Shown here one piece after another: positions 1 through 8,398 of a DNA stretch of 64,000 bases (the stretch's first letter is position 1; the number at the start of each line of letters is the position of its first letter). The DNA is from Ectothiorhodospiraceae bacterium. Its GTDB lineage: Bacteria > Pseudomonadota > Gammaproteobacteria > Nitrococcales > Aquisalimonadaceae. Under the pieces are notes generated by a model that saw only the letters and a list, made by a program, of their open reading frames with translations, did not search any database and had not been told where the DNA came from. The DNA lies in assembly GCA_020831845.1 (NCBI GenBank), contig JAFIFV010000108.1, positions 1-64,000 of the forward strand. Reading direction: 5' to 3'. Made by a program: the position numbers and the translations under genes.

Positions 1-117
1 TACCCCCCCGGGGGGCGGGCGCAAATAATCCCCGCCACGCCCCCCCCCCGAACACCGCTTCCCCCCCGGTCGGATGATCAGCTTGATTCCGTTGCCGAAG
101 CATGGACAGTTCACCTA

Positions 118-140
118 AAAATGTTATGTTATTACGTTCA
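118..140 (+). promoter_or_regulatory. Candidate Zur operator
   Basis: This 23-bp stretch, about 34 bp before the ATG of the COG0523 GTPase, has a left half reading AAATGTTAT and a right half reading TTAYNTT-like bases around a central T. It matches most positions of the known gammaproteobacterial Zur palindrome (GAAATGTTATA-N-TATAACATTTC), with an almost perfect left arm and a weaker right arm. It sits in a short AT-rich patch of an otherwise GC-rich leader. The site is inferred by eye. The downstream genes (zinc GTPase and zinc-free DksA) are the type normally under Zur control, which strengthens the call. Confidence 0.6.
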
Positions 141-173
141 ATTCCCTGCACGACCTCAGGAAGACACCCGACC

Positions 174-1382
174 ATGAACAGACTCCCAGTCACCGTACTG
201 TCCGGTTTCCTAGGTGCCGGCAAGACCACGCTGCTGAACCAGGTTCTGCACAACCGGGAAGGCCGTCGCGTGGCTGTCATCGTCAACGACATGTCCGAGG
301 TGAACGTGGATGCCGGCCTGGTCCGGGATGGCGGCAGCCTGTCGCGGGCCGACGAGAAGCTGGTGGAAATGAGCAACGGCTGCATCTGCTGCACCTTGCG
401 GGAAGATCTGCTGGTGGAAGTGGGACGACTTGCCCGGGAAGGCCGCTTCGATTACCTGCTGGTGGAATCCACCGGCATATCGGAGCCGTTGCCTGTGGCG
501 GAAACCTTCACCTTTCGGGACGAAGCGGGCCAGAGTCTTGCCGACCTGGCCCGACTGGACACCATGGTCACCGTGGTGGATGCATACAACTTTCTCCGCG
601 ACTACGCCTCGCAGGACCAGATCGCGGACCGCGGCGAATCCCTGGGCGAGGAGGATCAGCGCACCGTGGTGGATCTGCTGGTGGAGCAGGTGGAATTCGC
701 CGACGTGCTGGTGCTGAACAAGACCGATCTGGTGAGCGCCGAGGAACTGACGCGACTGGAGCACATATTGCGCAGCCTGAACCGCCGCGCGCGCATCGTG
801 CGCAGCAAGTTCGGCCGCGTCCCGATCGAAACGGTACTGGATACCGGCCTGTTCGACTTCGCTGCGGCTGCCCAGGCGCCGGGATGGCTCGCCGGCCTGC
901 GTGGACAGGAGCAGCCTGAAAGCGAGGAATACGGTATCGGCAACTTCGTCTACCGTGCCCGCCGGCCCTTTCATCCGCTGCGCTTCTGGCAATGGGTACA
1001 GCGCGAATGGCCTGGCGTGATCCGCTCCAAAGGGCATTTCTGGCTGGCCTCGCGGCCGGAATACGTGGGTGACTGGTCCCAGGCCGGCGCCATGGCCCGG
1101 CACGGCCTGGCGGGCATGTGGTGGGCCGATATCGATCCCGACCAGTGGCCGGACGATCCGGAGACCCTGGCACTGATCCGTTCCCGCTGGGCTGAACCCT
1201 ACGGTGACCGTCAGCAGGAACTGGTGCTGATCGGCATCAACATGGACGAGGATTATCTGCGCAGCGAACTGGACGCCTGCCTGCTCAGCGACGCGGAACT
1301 GGCCGACGGCCCCGGCGCCTGGCAGCGCATGGAGGATCCGTTCCCCACCTGGGTGACGGAGCAGGAGGAGGAAACCGCATGA
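174..1382 (+). CDS. COG0523 (CobW/ZigA) zinc-metallochaperone GTPase
   Basis: A 402-aa cytosolic P-loop GTPase of the G3E/COG0523 family, which delivers zinc to client enzymes under zinc limitation. The Walker [10 protein letters not shown] is at residues 11-19, the metal-binding CxCC (GCICCTLRE) at about 69-77, and a base-specificity NKTD lies further on. The C-terminal CobW_C-like domain follows from about residue 270. ATG 174 is preferred over an in-frame ATG at 102 because the family starts just before the P-loop and the Zur-like box lies between them. It overlaps the next gene by 4 nt (ATGA), so the two are translationally coupled. Length fits the ZigA-like branch (about 400 aa), not CobW of cobalamin synthesis; no cobalamin genes are nearby. 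Confidence 0.88.
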   Translation: MNRLPVTVLSGFLGAGKTTLLNQVLHNREGRRVAVIVNDMSEVNVDAGLVRDGGSLSRADEKLVEMSNGCICCTLREDLLVEVGRLAREGRFDYLLVESTGISEPLPVAETFTFRDEAGQSLADLARLDTMVTVVDAYNFLRDYASQDQIADRGESLGEEDQRTVVDLLVEQVEFADVLVLNKTDLVSAEELTRLEHILRSLNRRARIVRSKFGRVPIETVLDTGLFDFAAAAQAPGWLAGLRGQEQPESEEYGIGNFVYRARRPFHPLRFWQWVQREWPGVIRSKGHFWLASRPEYVGDWSQAGAMARHGLAGMWWADIDPDQWPDDPETLALIRSRWAEPYGDRQQELVLIGINMDEDYLRSELDACLLSDAELADGPGAWQRMEDPFPTWVTEQEEETA

Positions 1383-1822
1383 CCGGGACTGAACCGACAG
1401 CGATCGCCAGTCAGGAGGAACTGCTGGCAGCACCGGAGCGGGATTACATGTCCGCACGGCAACTGGCGTTCTTTCGCCAGCGTCTGCTGGAACAGCGCGA
1501 AGTGCTTATGCAGAGCGCCGATTCCACACTGGCACAACTGCGGGAGCGTCCCCAGCTGGCCGATGAACTGGATCGCGCCAGCGCCGAAGAGGAGTACGCG
1601 CTGGCACTGCGCATGCGCGACCGCGAGCGACGGCTGCTGCGCAAGATCGAGCAGGCGCTGCATCGCATTGATCAGGGGGAATACGGCTGGTGCGAGGAAA
1701 CGGGCGAACCAATCGGTCTGCGCCGGCTGTTGGCACGCCCCACCGCCACGCTGAGCGTCGAGGGCCAGGAGCGCAAGGAAGCACGCGAGCACGCGTTTCG
1801 GGACCAGCGTACCGGATCGTGA
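1379..1822 (+). CDS. dksA2: DksA2-type RNA polymerase-binding protein lacking the zinc finger
   Basis: A 147-aa DksA/TraR family protein that inserts a coiled coil into the RNA polymerase secondary channel and acts with ppGpp. The long helical region spans about residues 25-100. The C-terminal globular region keeps the family scaffold ([12 protein letters not shown]...ARPTA), but of the four zinc-finger cysteines only the first remains; the others are replaced by T, S and G. Loss of the cysteines is the hallmark of DksA2 paralogues, which work without zinc. In Pseudomonas aeruginosa dksA2 is Zur-repressed and replaces DksA in zinc starvation. Coupling to the upstream GTPase and the Zur-like box supports the same role here. 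Confidence 0.85.
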   Translation: MTGTEPTAIASQEELLAAPERDYMSARQLAFFRQRLLEQREVLMQSADSTLAQLRERPQLADELDRASAEEEYALALRMRDRERRLLRKIEQALHRIDQGEYGWCEETGEPIGLRRLLARPTATLSVEGQERKEAREHAFRDQRTGS

Positions 1823-1831
1823 CCGCCCGTC

Positions 1832-1875
1832 CAGCCGGCGAAGCGGCCTGCCCGAACAGGCCGCTTCGCCGGCTG
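1832..1875. terminator. 19-bp hairpin between convergent genes
   Basis: A perfect 19-bp inverted repeat (arms 1832-1850 and 1857-1875) with a 6-nt loop lies between the convergent dksA2 and DsrE-like genes. No T-run follows on either side, so it is not a classical intrinsic terminator. It may act as a bidirectional terminator or as an mRNA 3'-end stabiliser. Confidence 0.6.
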
Positions 1876-1885
1876 CCAGCGGTCA

Positions 1886-2323
1886 TCAGTTGTTGAACAA
1901 GCGCGTTCCAGGTCTGGCCATCACCTCCGCGATGTCCACGGGACGGGCTACGGAAATGCCGTCGCGGAGATCAGACTCGGTTTCCTCGCGGTTCGGCAGA
2001 AAAATCGCGCAGACCTGGACCGGCACGCCCGCCTCAAGCAAAGCACCCAGCATCTGTCGCGGCGATGCGCCTGCCGGCTCCACAACCTGGGAGCCCGCAT
2101 CCGACCCCTCCAGTGCCAGTTCCGCCGCCGCGTCGCACAGGAGCACCTGTGCCGAACCGCCCTGCTGCAGATAATGCCTGGTCAGGATCAGCGCCATGGC
2201 CTGGCTTTCGTTGGAACCGGAGGTGAGCGTGGACAGCAGGTGGTCCTTGTCGGCGGCGCCCGCTCCGGCGAGAGGAAGAATCACGCCGGCTGCCAGAGAC
2301 AACATCAGGAAGAGTCGTTTCAT
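1886..2323 (-). CDS. Periplasmic DsrE-like protein
   Basis: A 145-aa protein with an N-terminal signal peptide (charged MKR, hydrophobic core, cleavage likely after AGAGA around residue 23). The remainder resembles the DsrE/DsrF-like fold: an LTSG...ESQAMALILT helix, a VLLCDAA strand with Cys, and a VQVCAIFLPNR segment with a second Cys before a motif that defines the oligomer interface in the family. DsrE-like proteins handle sulfur or persulfides. Its start overlaps the stop of the DUF2892 gene by 4 nt, so the pair is a two-gene operon. The exact reaction is unknown, and the sulfur link is inferred from fold and neighbour. Confidence 0.65.
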   Translation of the reverse strand: MKRLFLMLSLAAGVILPLAGAGAADKDHLLSTLTSGSNESQAMALILTRHYLQQGGSAQVLLCDAAAELALEGSDAGSQVVEPAGASPRQMLGALLEAGVPVQVCAIFLPNREETESDLRDGISVARPVDIAEVMARPGTRLFNN

Positions 2324-2523
2324 GCGCCTGTCCTCCCGGTCCGGCAGGTATTGAGTCCGAACGGGCCGTAGGCGGGGCAGTAACCTGCAACAGCCGTCAG
2401 CAGCGGAACCACTCCGATCCAGCCCCAGAGTGTCTGGGGCCCGATGAAGGCCAGGCTGATCAGCACCAGCCCCACTAAAGCTCTGAGTATCCGGTCTACG
2501 GTACCCACGTTGTGCTTGAACAT
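2320..2523 (-). CDS. DUF2892 (YgaP-like) inner-membrane protein
   Basis: A 67-aa membrane protein with the DUF2892 signature: N-terminal KHNVGTVDRILR, two hydrophobic helices (about residues 12-28 and 34-48), then CPAYGPFGLNTC with two cysteines. The domain also forms the membrane anchor of the YgaP rhodanese. The ATG at 2523 is preferred because GGGAG lies 8 nt upstream. An in-frame ATG at 2559 would add 12 residues with a poorer ribosome site. The gene is coupled to the DsrE-like gene and divergent from a Crp/Fnr regulator, suggesting a small sulfur- or redox-responsive unit. Confidence 0.75.
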   Translation of the reverse strand: MFKHNVGTVDRILRALVGLVLISLAFIGPQTLWGWIGVVPLLTAVAGYCPAYGPFGLNTCRTGRTGA

Positions 2524-2585
2524 CTCTGTTACTCCCATGACGAACCGTTCTATGCTCATAGTGCGGATGATGGGAGACAGGCTCA

Positions 2586-2598
2586 GTGACTAAGTCAC
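2586..2598. promoter_or_regulatory. Perfect GTGACT-A-AGTCAC palindrome
   Basis: This 13-bp perfect palindrome lies in the divergent gap between the DUF2892 gene and the Crp/Fnr gene, 12 nt before the regulator's ribosome site. The GTGA...TCAC half-sites resemble CRP-type recognition but with 5 bp between them rather than 6. It is a plausible autoregulatory operator. Confidence 0.5.
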
Positions 2599-2621
2599 AC
2601 AGAGCCGCCAGGAGGATTTAC

Positions 2622-3239
2622 GTGCGAACATCGGAACACCCTGTCTTTGAAAACCTGCCTGCAGAGTTGCGGAGCCGCGTGGAGCGCGAAACGCGCCTGC
2701 TTGCTATTCCGGCGGGACAGCGGGTCTTCCAGCCAGGTCAGGTCTGCAGCGGCCTGCCCCTGGTCCTGAGCGGAACGATTCGCGTCCAGATGACCGGTTG
2801 TTCCGGTCACGAGATCGTGCTTTATCGCGTGGCTGGCGGGGAAGTCTGCGCGCTGTCCATCGGCTGCCTGATAGCGGGGCGGGGTTACCGTGCCGAAGCC
2901 ATCGCGGAGAGCGACACCAGCGTTGCGCTAATGCCCCCGCGGCTGTTCGACGACCTGTTGGCCGCCTCGGCCGAGTTCAGGCGTATCGTGATGACAGCCT
3001 ACGGGGAGCGCCTCGACACCCTGATGCTGGTGGTGGAAGAAGTCGCTTTCCGGCGTATGGACGAACGGCTCTCCGGCTGGCTGGAAGAGCGTTCCGGCCA
3101 AGGGCCGCTGGCCATCACTCACCAACAACTGGCCGTGGAACTCGGTACAGCCAGGGAAGTCGTGAGCCGGCTGTTGAAGGATTTCGAACGGCAGGGGCGT
3201 GTTCAGCTGTTCCGGGGGAAAATCGAAATACTCTCCTGA
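2622..3239 (+). CDS. Crp/Fnr-family transcriptional regulator
   Basis: A 205-aa regulator with an N-terminal cyclic-nucleotide-like beta-roll (about 10-115), a dimer helix near 120-145 and a C-terminal Crp-type winged helix (ITHQQLAVELGTAREVVSRLL as the HTH region). GTG 2622 is chosen because a strong AGGAGG lies 6 nt upstream. An in-frame GTG at 2586 would start inside the palindrome described separately and has no ribosome site. Two internal cysteines lie in the sensory half (CSG and CALSIGC segments); the FNR four-cysteine cluster at the N-terminus is absent. It is divergent from the DUF2892/DsrE operon, its probable target. The ligand is unknown. Confidence 0.85.
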   Translation: MRTSEHPVFENLPAELRSRVERETRLLAIPAGQRVFQPGQVCSGLPLVLSGTIRVQMTGCSGHEIVLYRVAGGEVCALSIGCLIAGRGYRAEAIAESDTSVALMPPRLFDDLLAASAEFRRIVMTAYGERLDTLMLVVEEVAFRRMDERLSGWLEERSGQGPLAITHQQLAVELGTAREVVSRLLKDFERQGRVQLFRGKIEILS

Positions 3240-3328
3240 GCCCGTTACGGAAACACTGGCAGAACAAACTGCTTGCATAGGATTCGCGACGCGCTAACAT
3301 CGATAAACAGAATTACAGCAAAATAATA

Positions 3329-3360
3329 AATAGTGTTTATAACAATCAAAAAACACTATT
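3329..3360. promoter_or_regulatory. Inverted repeat in AT-rich island, candidate operator
   Basis: AATAGTGTTT (3329-3338) and AAACACTATT (3351-3360) form a perfect 10-bp inverted repeat with 12 bp between the arms, in the most AT-rich stretch of the window. It lies upstream of the Liv-type operon. The spacing suits a dimeric repressor site better than a terminator, but no regulator gene is adjacent. Confidence 0.4.
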
Positions 3361-3404
3361 AACACTGCCGGCCTCCGGGTCGGCAATGCGGAGGAGAAAC
3401 CACC

Positions 3405-3500
3405 ATGTCGATGCGCATCAACGCCCCCATTCGATTTTTCCGTTCTCACCGGACAGCGCAGGACCATTTCCGTCCCCATACTTCCGAGATGAGCCTCTGA
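3405..3500 (+). CDS. Possible 31-aa leader ORF
   Basis: ATG 3405 follows a good ribosome site (GGAGGAG, 3391-3397). It encodes a basic, histidine- and arginine-rich peptide beginning MSMRINAPIRFFRSH and ending at TGA 3500. It lies 130 bp before the ATPase gene. No homologue is recognised. It could be a leader peptide, a remnant, or chance; the ribosome site is the main support. Confidence 0.25.
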   Translation: MSMRINAPIRFFRSHRTAQDHFRPHTSEMSL

Positions 3501-3633
3501 GCAGGCGGTTGCGGCGCTGGGCGTCGAAGACCTCAACCGCTCCGTGATCAGGCAGCGAGTCGGCGCCTACGGCCGCCACAGCACGGGGGAGCAGCCATGG
3601 CATGGCACTCCCGATCATCTCGGGGAGAACGTG

Positions 3634-4446
3634 ATGCACATACTCAGCGTTGATGGTCTGACCCTGTCATTCGGGGGCGTTCACGCGCTGCGCGGCGTGG
3701 ACATGCAGGTTGCGAAAGGCAGCATTACTGCGGTAATTGGGCCCAACGGCGCCGGGAAGACCTCGTTGTTCAACTCCATCTCCGGCTTCTACCGACCGCA
3801 GGAAGGACGTGTGGTCTTCCAGGGCGAGGACATCACCCGCCTGCGGCCGCCGCATCGCGCCGCGCTCGGCATCGGCCGGACCTTCCAGAACATCGCCCTG
3901 TTCCGAGGCATGACCGTGCTGGACAACGTCAAGCTTGGCGCCCATGTGCGCATGCGCACCGGCCTGCTGTCGGCATTGTGGTACCTGGGCAAGGCCCGTC
4001 GCGAGGAAGCAGAGATCCGCAAGCAGATCGAGCGGGAGGTATTCGACTTCCTGGAAATCGACCACATCCGCCGCCACCCGGTCGCCAACCTGCCGTACGG
4101 GTTGCAGAAGCGGGTGGAGCTTGCGCGCGCACTGGCAATGCGGCCGAAGCTGCTGATGCTGGACGAACCGGTGGCCGGAATGAACCGCGAGGAGAAGGAA
4201 GACATGGCGCGCTTCATCCTGGACGTCAAGGAGCAGTGGGACACCACCGTGCTGATGGTGGAACACGACATGGGCATGGTGATGGATATTTCCGATCAGG
4301 TGTACGTGCTGAATTTCGGCCAGTTGATCGCGGCGGGCAAGCCCTCCGAAGTCCAGGCCAACCCGGAGGTGATCAAGGCCTACCTGGGTTCCGGCGACAT
4401 CCACAGCCTGCGGCAACGGCTGGGCGGCAAGACGAGGGCTGCCTGA
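3634..4446 (+). CDS. Liv-type ABC importer ATPase (LivG-like)
   Basis: A 270-aa ATPase of the branched-chain amino acid/HAAT importer family, peripheral to the inner membrane. Walker A is GPNGAGKTS (about 37-45), the signature region is a LivG-style NLPYGLQKRVELARAL, and Walker B is LLMLDEPVAGMN followed by the H-loop VEHDMG. ATG 3634 has GGGGAG 6 nt upstream and gives the usual LivG start. Its stop overlaps the permease start (TGATG). It is the first of five transporter genes, followed by an acyl-CoA ligase. The signature lacks the canonical LSGGQ, which is normal for LivG. Confidence 0.9.
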   Translation: MHILSVDGLTLSFGGVHALRGVDMQVAKGSITAVIGPNGAGKTSLFNSISGFYRPQEGRVVFQGEDITRLRPPHRAALGIGRTFQNIALFRGMTVLDNVKLGAHVRMRTGLLSALWYLGKARREEAEIRKQIEREVFDFLEIDHIRRHPVANLPYGLQKRVELARALAMRPKLLMLDEPVAGMNREEKEDMARFILDVKEQWDTTVLMVEHDMGMVMDISDQVYVLNFGQLIAAGKPSEVQANPEVIKAYLGSGDIHSLRQRLGGKTRAA

Positions 4447-5324
4447 TGGACTGGCTGTTCTTCTTCGAGATCACACTGGCCGGCCTCGGCACCGGCGGCC
4501 TGTACGCCCTGACCGCCATCGCCTTCGTCCTGATCTACAAGGCGACCCGGGTCATCAACCTGGCCATCGGCGAAATGCTCATGGTGGGCGCCTACCTGTT
4601 CTTCGGCGCCGCCGTCGGCTGGGCACTGCCTTGGTGGCTGGCGATCATTCTCGCACTGCTCGGGGGCGGCGCACTGGGCATGGTGCTGGAGCGAGGCGTG
4701 ATTCGCCCGCTGCTGGGGGAAAACCCCATCTCGGTGTTCATGGTCACTATTGGGCTGGGCAGTATCCTGATCGGCATGGTGGAACTGATCTGGACCGCCA
4801 ACCCACGCAGCCTGCCGAATTTCTTTCCCACTGATCCGATTTTCATCGGCGAAGCCTTCCTGGCGCCCAAGACCTTCTGGAGCTTCGTCGTCGCCGCCGT
4901 GGTTATCGCCGTGTTCCTGTTGTTGTTCCGCTTCTGGCGGGGCGGCGTGGCCTTGCGTGCCACCGCCTCAGACCAGGGCGCGGCCTACTCCATGGGCATC
5001 AATGTGCCGGCCGTCTACAGCCTGGCCTGGGGCCTGGCCGGTGTGATTGCAGCCGGCGCCGGCATCCTGCTGGGCTCGATCGGCGGCATCTCCTCGGACA
5101 TGGGCTTGTTCGGCCTGACCGTGCTGGTGGTGGTCATCGTCGGCGGCCTGGACAGTGTATTGGGGGCGCTGCTGGCCGGCCTGCTGATCGGCTGGATGGA
5201 ATCGATGGCAGGCGTCTACCTGGGCGGCGAATACGAGCACCTGGTGACCTTCATCCTGCTGATGGTAGTCCTGCTGTTCAGACCCTGGGGGCTGTTCGGC
5301 ACACGGGAAATCGAGAGGCTCTGA
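4446..5324 (+). CDS. Liv-type ABC permease (LivH-like)
   Basis: A 292-aa inner-membrane permease of the LivH type with about eight hydrophobic helices and the family start region GTGGLYALTAIAFVLIYKAT...INLAIGEM. The C-terminal part (GGLDSVLGALLAGLLIG) contacts the ATPase in this family. It overlaps the ATPase gene by one nucleotide and is followed 3 nt later by the second permease. Substrate specificity cannot be read from the permease; the following acyl-CoA ligase suggests a carboxylic acid rather than an amino acid. Confidence 0.9.
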   Translation: MDWLFFFEITLAGLGTGGLYALTAIAFVLIYKATRVINLAIGEMLMVGAYLFFGAAVGWALPWWLAIILALLGGGALGMVLERGVIRPLLGENPISVFMVTIGLGSILIGMVELIWTANPRSLPNFFPTDPIFIGEAFLAPKTFWSFVVAAVVIAVFLLLFRFWRGGVALRATASDQGAAYSMGINVPAVYSLAWGLAGVIAAGAGILLGSIGGISSDMGLFGLTVLVVVIVGGLDSVLGALLAGLLIGWMESMAGVYLGGEYEHLVTFILLMVVLLFRPWGLFGTREIERL

Positions 5325-5327
5325 ACC

Positions 5328-6371
5328 ATGCGCATCGGTTCTCCCAAGGAAAGCTACATCGCCGACGAGGCACTGTTCCGAACCCGCACCCAATGGGTCT
5401 GGCTCTGGCTGTTGCTTGCGGTGCTGATCGCCTACCCCTTCGTGGCCAACCTCTACTGGCTGTTCCTGGTCTGCCTGATCTCCATCAACATCATCAGTGC
5501 CACAGGGCTGAATATCCTCACCGGCTACACCGGCCAGGTCAGCCTGGGGCAGGCCGCCTTCATGGGCGTTGGCGCGTACACCGTGGCCTGGCTGGACAAC
5601 AATACCGGCAGCCCGTTCTTCATCAACCTGCTGGCTGGAGCCGGCATGGCCACCCTCGTCGGCCTGATCGCCGGTCTGCCGAGCCTACGGGTGAAGGGAC
5701 TGTACCTGGCCATTGCCACCATTGGCGCCTCGTTCATCCTGCAGTTCATTTTCATCAACTGGGAAAGCGTCACCCGGGGAACGCGTGGCATCAACATCGA
5801 GCCCCCCAGCGTGCTTGGCGTGACGCTGGATAACCCCGACACCTTCTACTGGCTGGTGATGCCTATCATGGTGGTGATGGTACTGCTGGCGGCCAACCTG
5901 TTCAGGACGCGCATCGGTCGGGCCTTCATCGCCATTCGCGACCGGGATATCTCGGCATCCGTGCTCGGAATCAATCTTCCCTTTTACAAGCTAATGAGCT
6001 TCGGTATTGCTTCATTTTATGCAGGAATTGCAGGTGGTCTTTACGCCTATTTCTTCGGCGCAATAAACCCGGAAAGCTTCCCGCTTCTAATGTCCATTTT
6101 CTTCCTGGCTGCCATCATCGTGGGCGGAATGGGCACAATATTGGGCAGCATCCTGGGCGCCATTTTCATGACCTTGACCCCCGAGATCCTGCGGTACGGG
6201 GTGGACATACTTTCCCCGTACATCGACAACGCGCCGCAGATTCTCTCTCCACTGCGCACGGCGGTATTCGGGGCATTGATCGTGGGTTTTCTGCTGTTCG
6301 AGCCCCATGGGCTAGCGGAAATTTGGCGTCGCGTACGCCGCTTCTTCCACTTGTGGCCGTTCCGAACATGA
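5328..6371 (+). CDS. Liv-type ABC permease (LivM-like)
   Basis: A 347-aa second permease with the LivM hallmarks: NILTGYTGQVSLGQAAFMGVGAYT after two helices, GIASFYAGIAGGLYAYFFG in the middle, and GGMGTILGSILGA near the C-terminus. The N-terminal about 25 residues are cytoplasmic and polar. It pairs with the upstream LivH-like protein to form the channel. It is followed 16 nt later by the substrate-binding protein gene. Confidence 0.9.
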   Translation: MRIGSPKESYIADEALFRTRTQWVWLWLLLAVLIAYPFVANLYWLFLVCLISINIISATGLNILTGYTGQVSLGQAAFMGVGAYTVAWLDNNTGSPFFINLLAGAGMATLVGLIAGLPSLRVKGLYLAIATIGASFILQFIFINWESVTRGTRGINIEPPSVLGVTLDNPDTFYWLVMPIMVVMVLLAANLFRTRIGRAFIAIRDRDISASVLGINLPFYKLMSFGIASFYAGIAGGLYAYFFGAINPESFPLLMSIFFLAAIIVGGMGTILGSILGAIFMTLTPEILRYGVDILSPYIDNAPQILSPLRTAVFGALIVGFLLFEPHGLAEIWRRVRRFFHLWPFRT

Positions 6372-6390
6372 TCGGCAGGAGGGTAGGGTG

Positions 6391-7569
6391 ATGTTAGTCA
6401 GCAAACTTGCTCGTCAACTCATGGCACCGGTAGCCGCGATCGCGCTGGCGCTGGGCGGTGCATTCCCGACCGCGTGGGCGGACAACGACGAGATTGTTCT
6501 CGGCGGTTCCATCCCCATGACCGGACCGTTCGCTTTCGCCGGTCTGCAGTTCGACCGCGGACTGCGCGACTACGTCGAATGGATCAACAGACAGGGCGGC
6601 ATCGAGGGTCGCACGCTGCGCTACGTGGGTGAGGACACCGGCTACCAGCAGGACCAGTCGGTGGCGGTGTTCCGCCGCATCACCAGCCGCGAGAACGTGA
6701 ACTTCTACTTCGGCGATTCCACCGCCTTCCAGCAGACCATCAACCGCGAGCTGGACCGGCGCGACATCCTGATGACCGGCGCCTCGTTCGCCTCCGAGCT
6801 GAACGATCCCGAGCGCTACCCGCTGCAATTCCTGCTCGGGCCGGACTATAGCGAGCAGGTGGGCATCCTGCTCAGCTACATCGCCGAGGAGAGCCCGGGC
6901 GCCCGGGTGGCCTTCATCCACTCGGATACCGAGTTCGGCCGCGATCCCATCGCCCCCGGCCGTAGCAAGGCAGAGGAACTGGGCCTGACCGTCGCCGCCA
7001 CCATCGTCACCCCGCCCGGCGCCGCAGACATCTCCTCCGCAGCCCTGGAACTGCGTCGGGCCCGGCCGGACTACGCCATCTTCCACGGCTACGTGCTGGC
7101 GCCGATACCGGACTTCATCCAGCGCGCCCGGCAAATGGGCATGAACACCCGTTTCATGGGCACCTACTACACCATGGACCAGGGCATCATCAACGAAATG
7201 GGCGAGGCGGCGGACGGCTTCATGGGCGTGATGCCTTATCGCTACTACTACGATGAAACCGGTCCCGCACCGATCATGGACGCCATCCGCGAGTTGCACG
7301 GTGACTACCAGACCACCACCTACACCCAGGGCTGGCTGACCGGCGTGCTGATTACCGAGATCGCCCGGGAGACACTGCGTGCGGGCAAGCCGTTCACGGG
7401 CTCCAACCTGCGGGAAACGCTGGACTCGCTGAGCGACATCGATACCGGCGGCATCTTCGGCCAGCCGGTGAATTTCCGCGGCAACTCGATTCCGCTGGGT
7501 CGCATCTACCGGGCCGATGTCTCCCAAGGGCAGATGGTGCCGGTGTCCGACTGGATCGAGCTGGAATGA
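6391..7569 (+). CDS. Periplasmic substrate-binding protein of the Liv-type importer
   Basis: A 392-aa type I periplasmic binding protein (LivK/Peripla_BP_6) with a signal peptide ending near AWA (about residue 30). The mature part begins DNDEIVLGGSIPMTGPFAFAG, the usual first strand and ligand loop of the family. ATG 6391 is preferred over the adjacent GTG 6388 because AGGAGGG (6377-6383) is then 7 nt away. Its place between the permeases and the second ATPase makes it the dedicated receptor. The ligand is unknown; the acyl-CoA ligase in the operon suggests an aliphatic or aromatic acid. Confidence 0.88.
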   Translation: MLVSKLARQLMAPVAAIALALGGAFPTAWADNDEIVLGGSIPMTGPFAFAGLQFDRGLRDYVEWINRQGGIEGRTLRYVGEDTGYQQDQSVAVFRRITSRENVNFYFGDSTAFQQTINRELDRRDILMTGASFASELNDPERYPLQFLLGPDYSEQVGILLSYIAEESPGARVAFIHSDTEFGRDPIAPGRSKAEELGLTVAATIVTPPGAADISSAALELRRARPDYAIFHGYVLAPIPDFIQRARQMGMNTRFMGTYYTMDQGIINEMGEAADGFMGVMPYRYYYDETGPAPIMDAIRELHGDYQTTTYTQGWLTGVLITEIARETLRAGKPFTGSNLRETLDSLSDIDTGGIFGQPVNFRGNSIPLGRIYRADVSQGQMVPVSDWIELE

Positions 7570-7578
7570 GCGCCTGAC

Positions 7579-8391
<813 letters not shown>

Positions 8392-8398
8392 CGGAGGC

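Larger units (their letters stand above)
3240..3633. other. Long non-coding leader of the Liv-type operon
   Basis: This 394-bp gap holds an AT-rich island (about 3300-3365) with an inverted repeat at 3329-3360, and a possible 31-codon ORF at 3405-3500. The in-frame extension of the ATPase gene from GTG 3544 (30 extra residues) has no family match and is not accepted. The AT island is the natural place for the operon promoter. Confidence 0.5.

Noticed and set aside
1-100. C-rich runs at the window start as a structural element
   Set aside because: Homopolymer C and G tracts with no pairing or coding sense; low complexity or assembly edge cannot be excluded.
3544-3633. GTG 3544 as start of the LivG-like ATPase
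   Set aside because: The 30-residue extension has no family similarity, while ATG 3634 has a good ribosome site and the usual LivG start.
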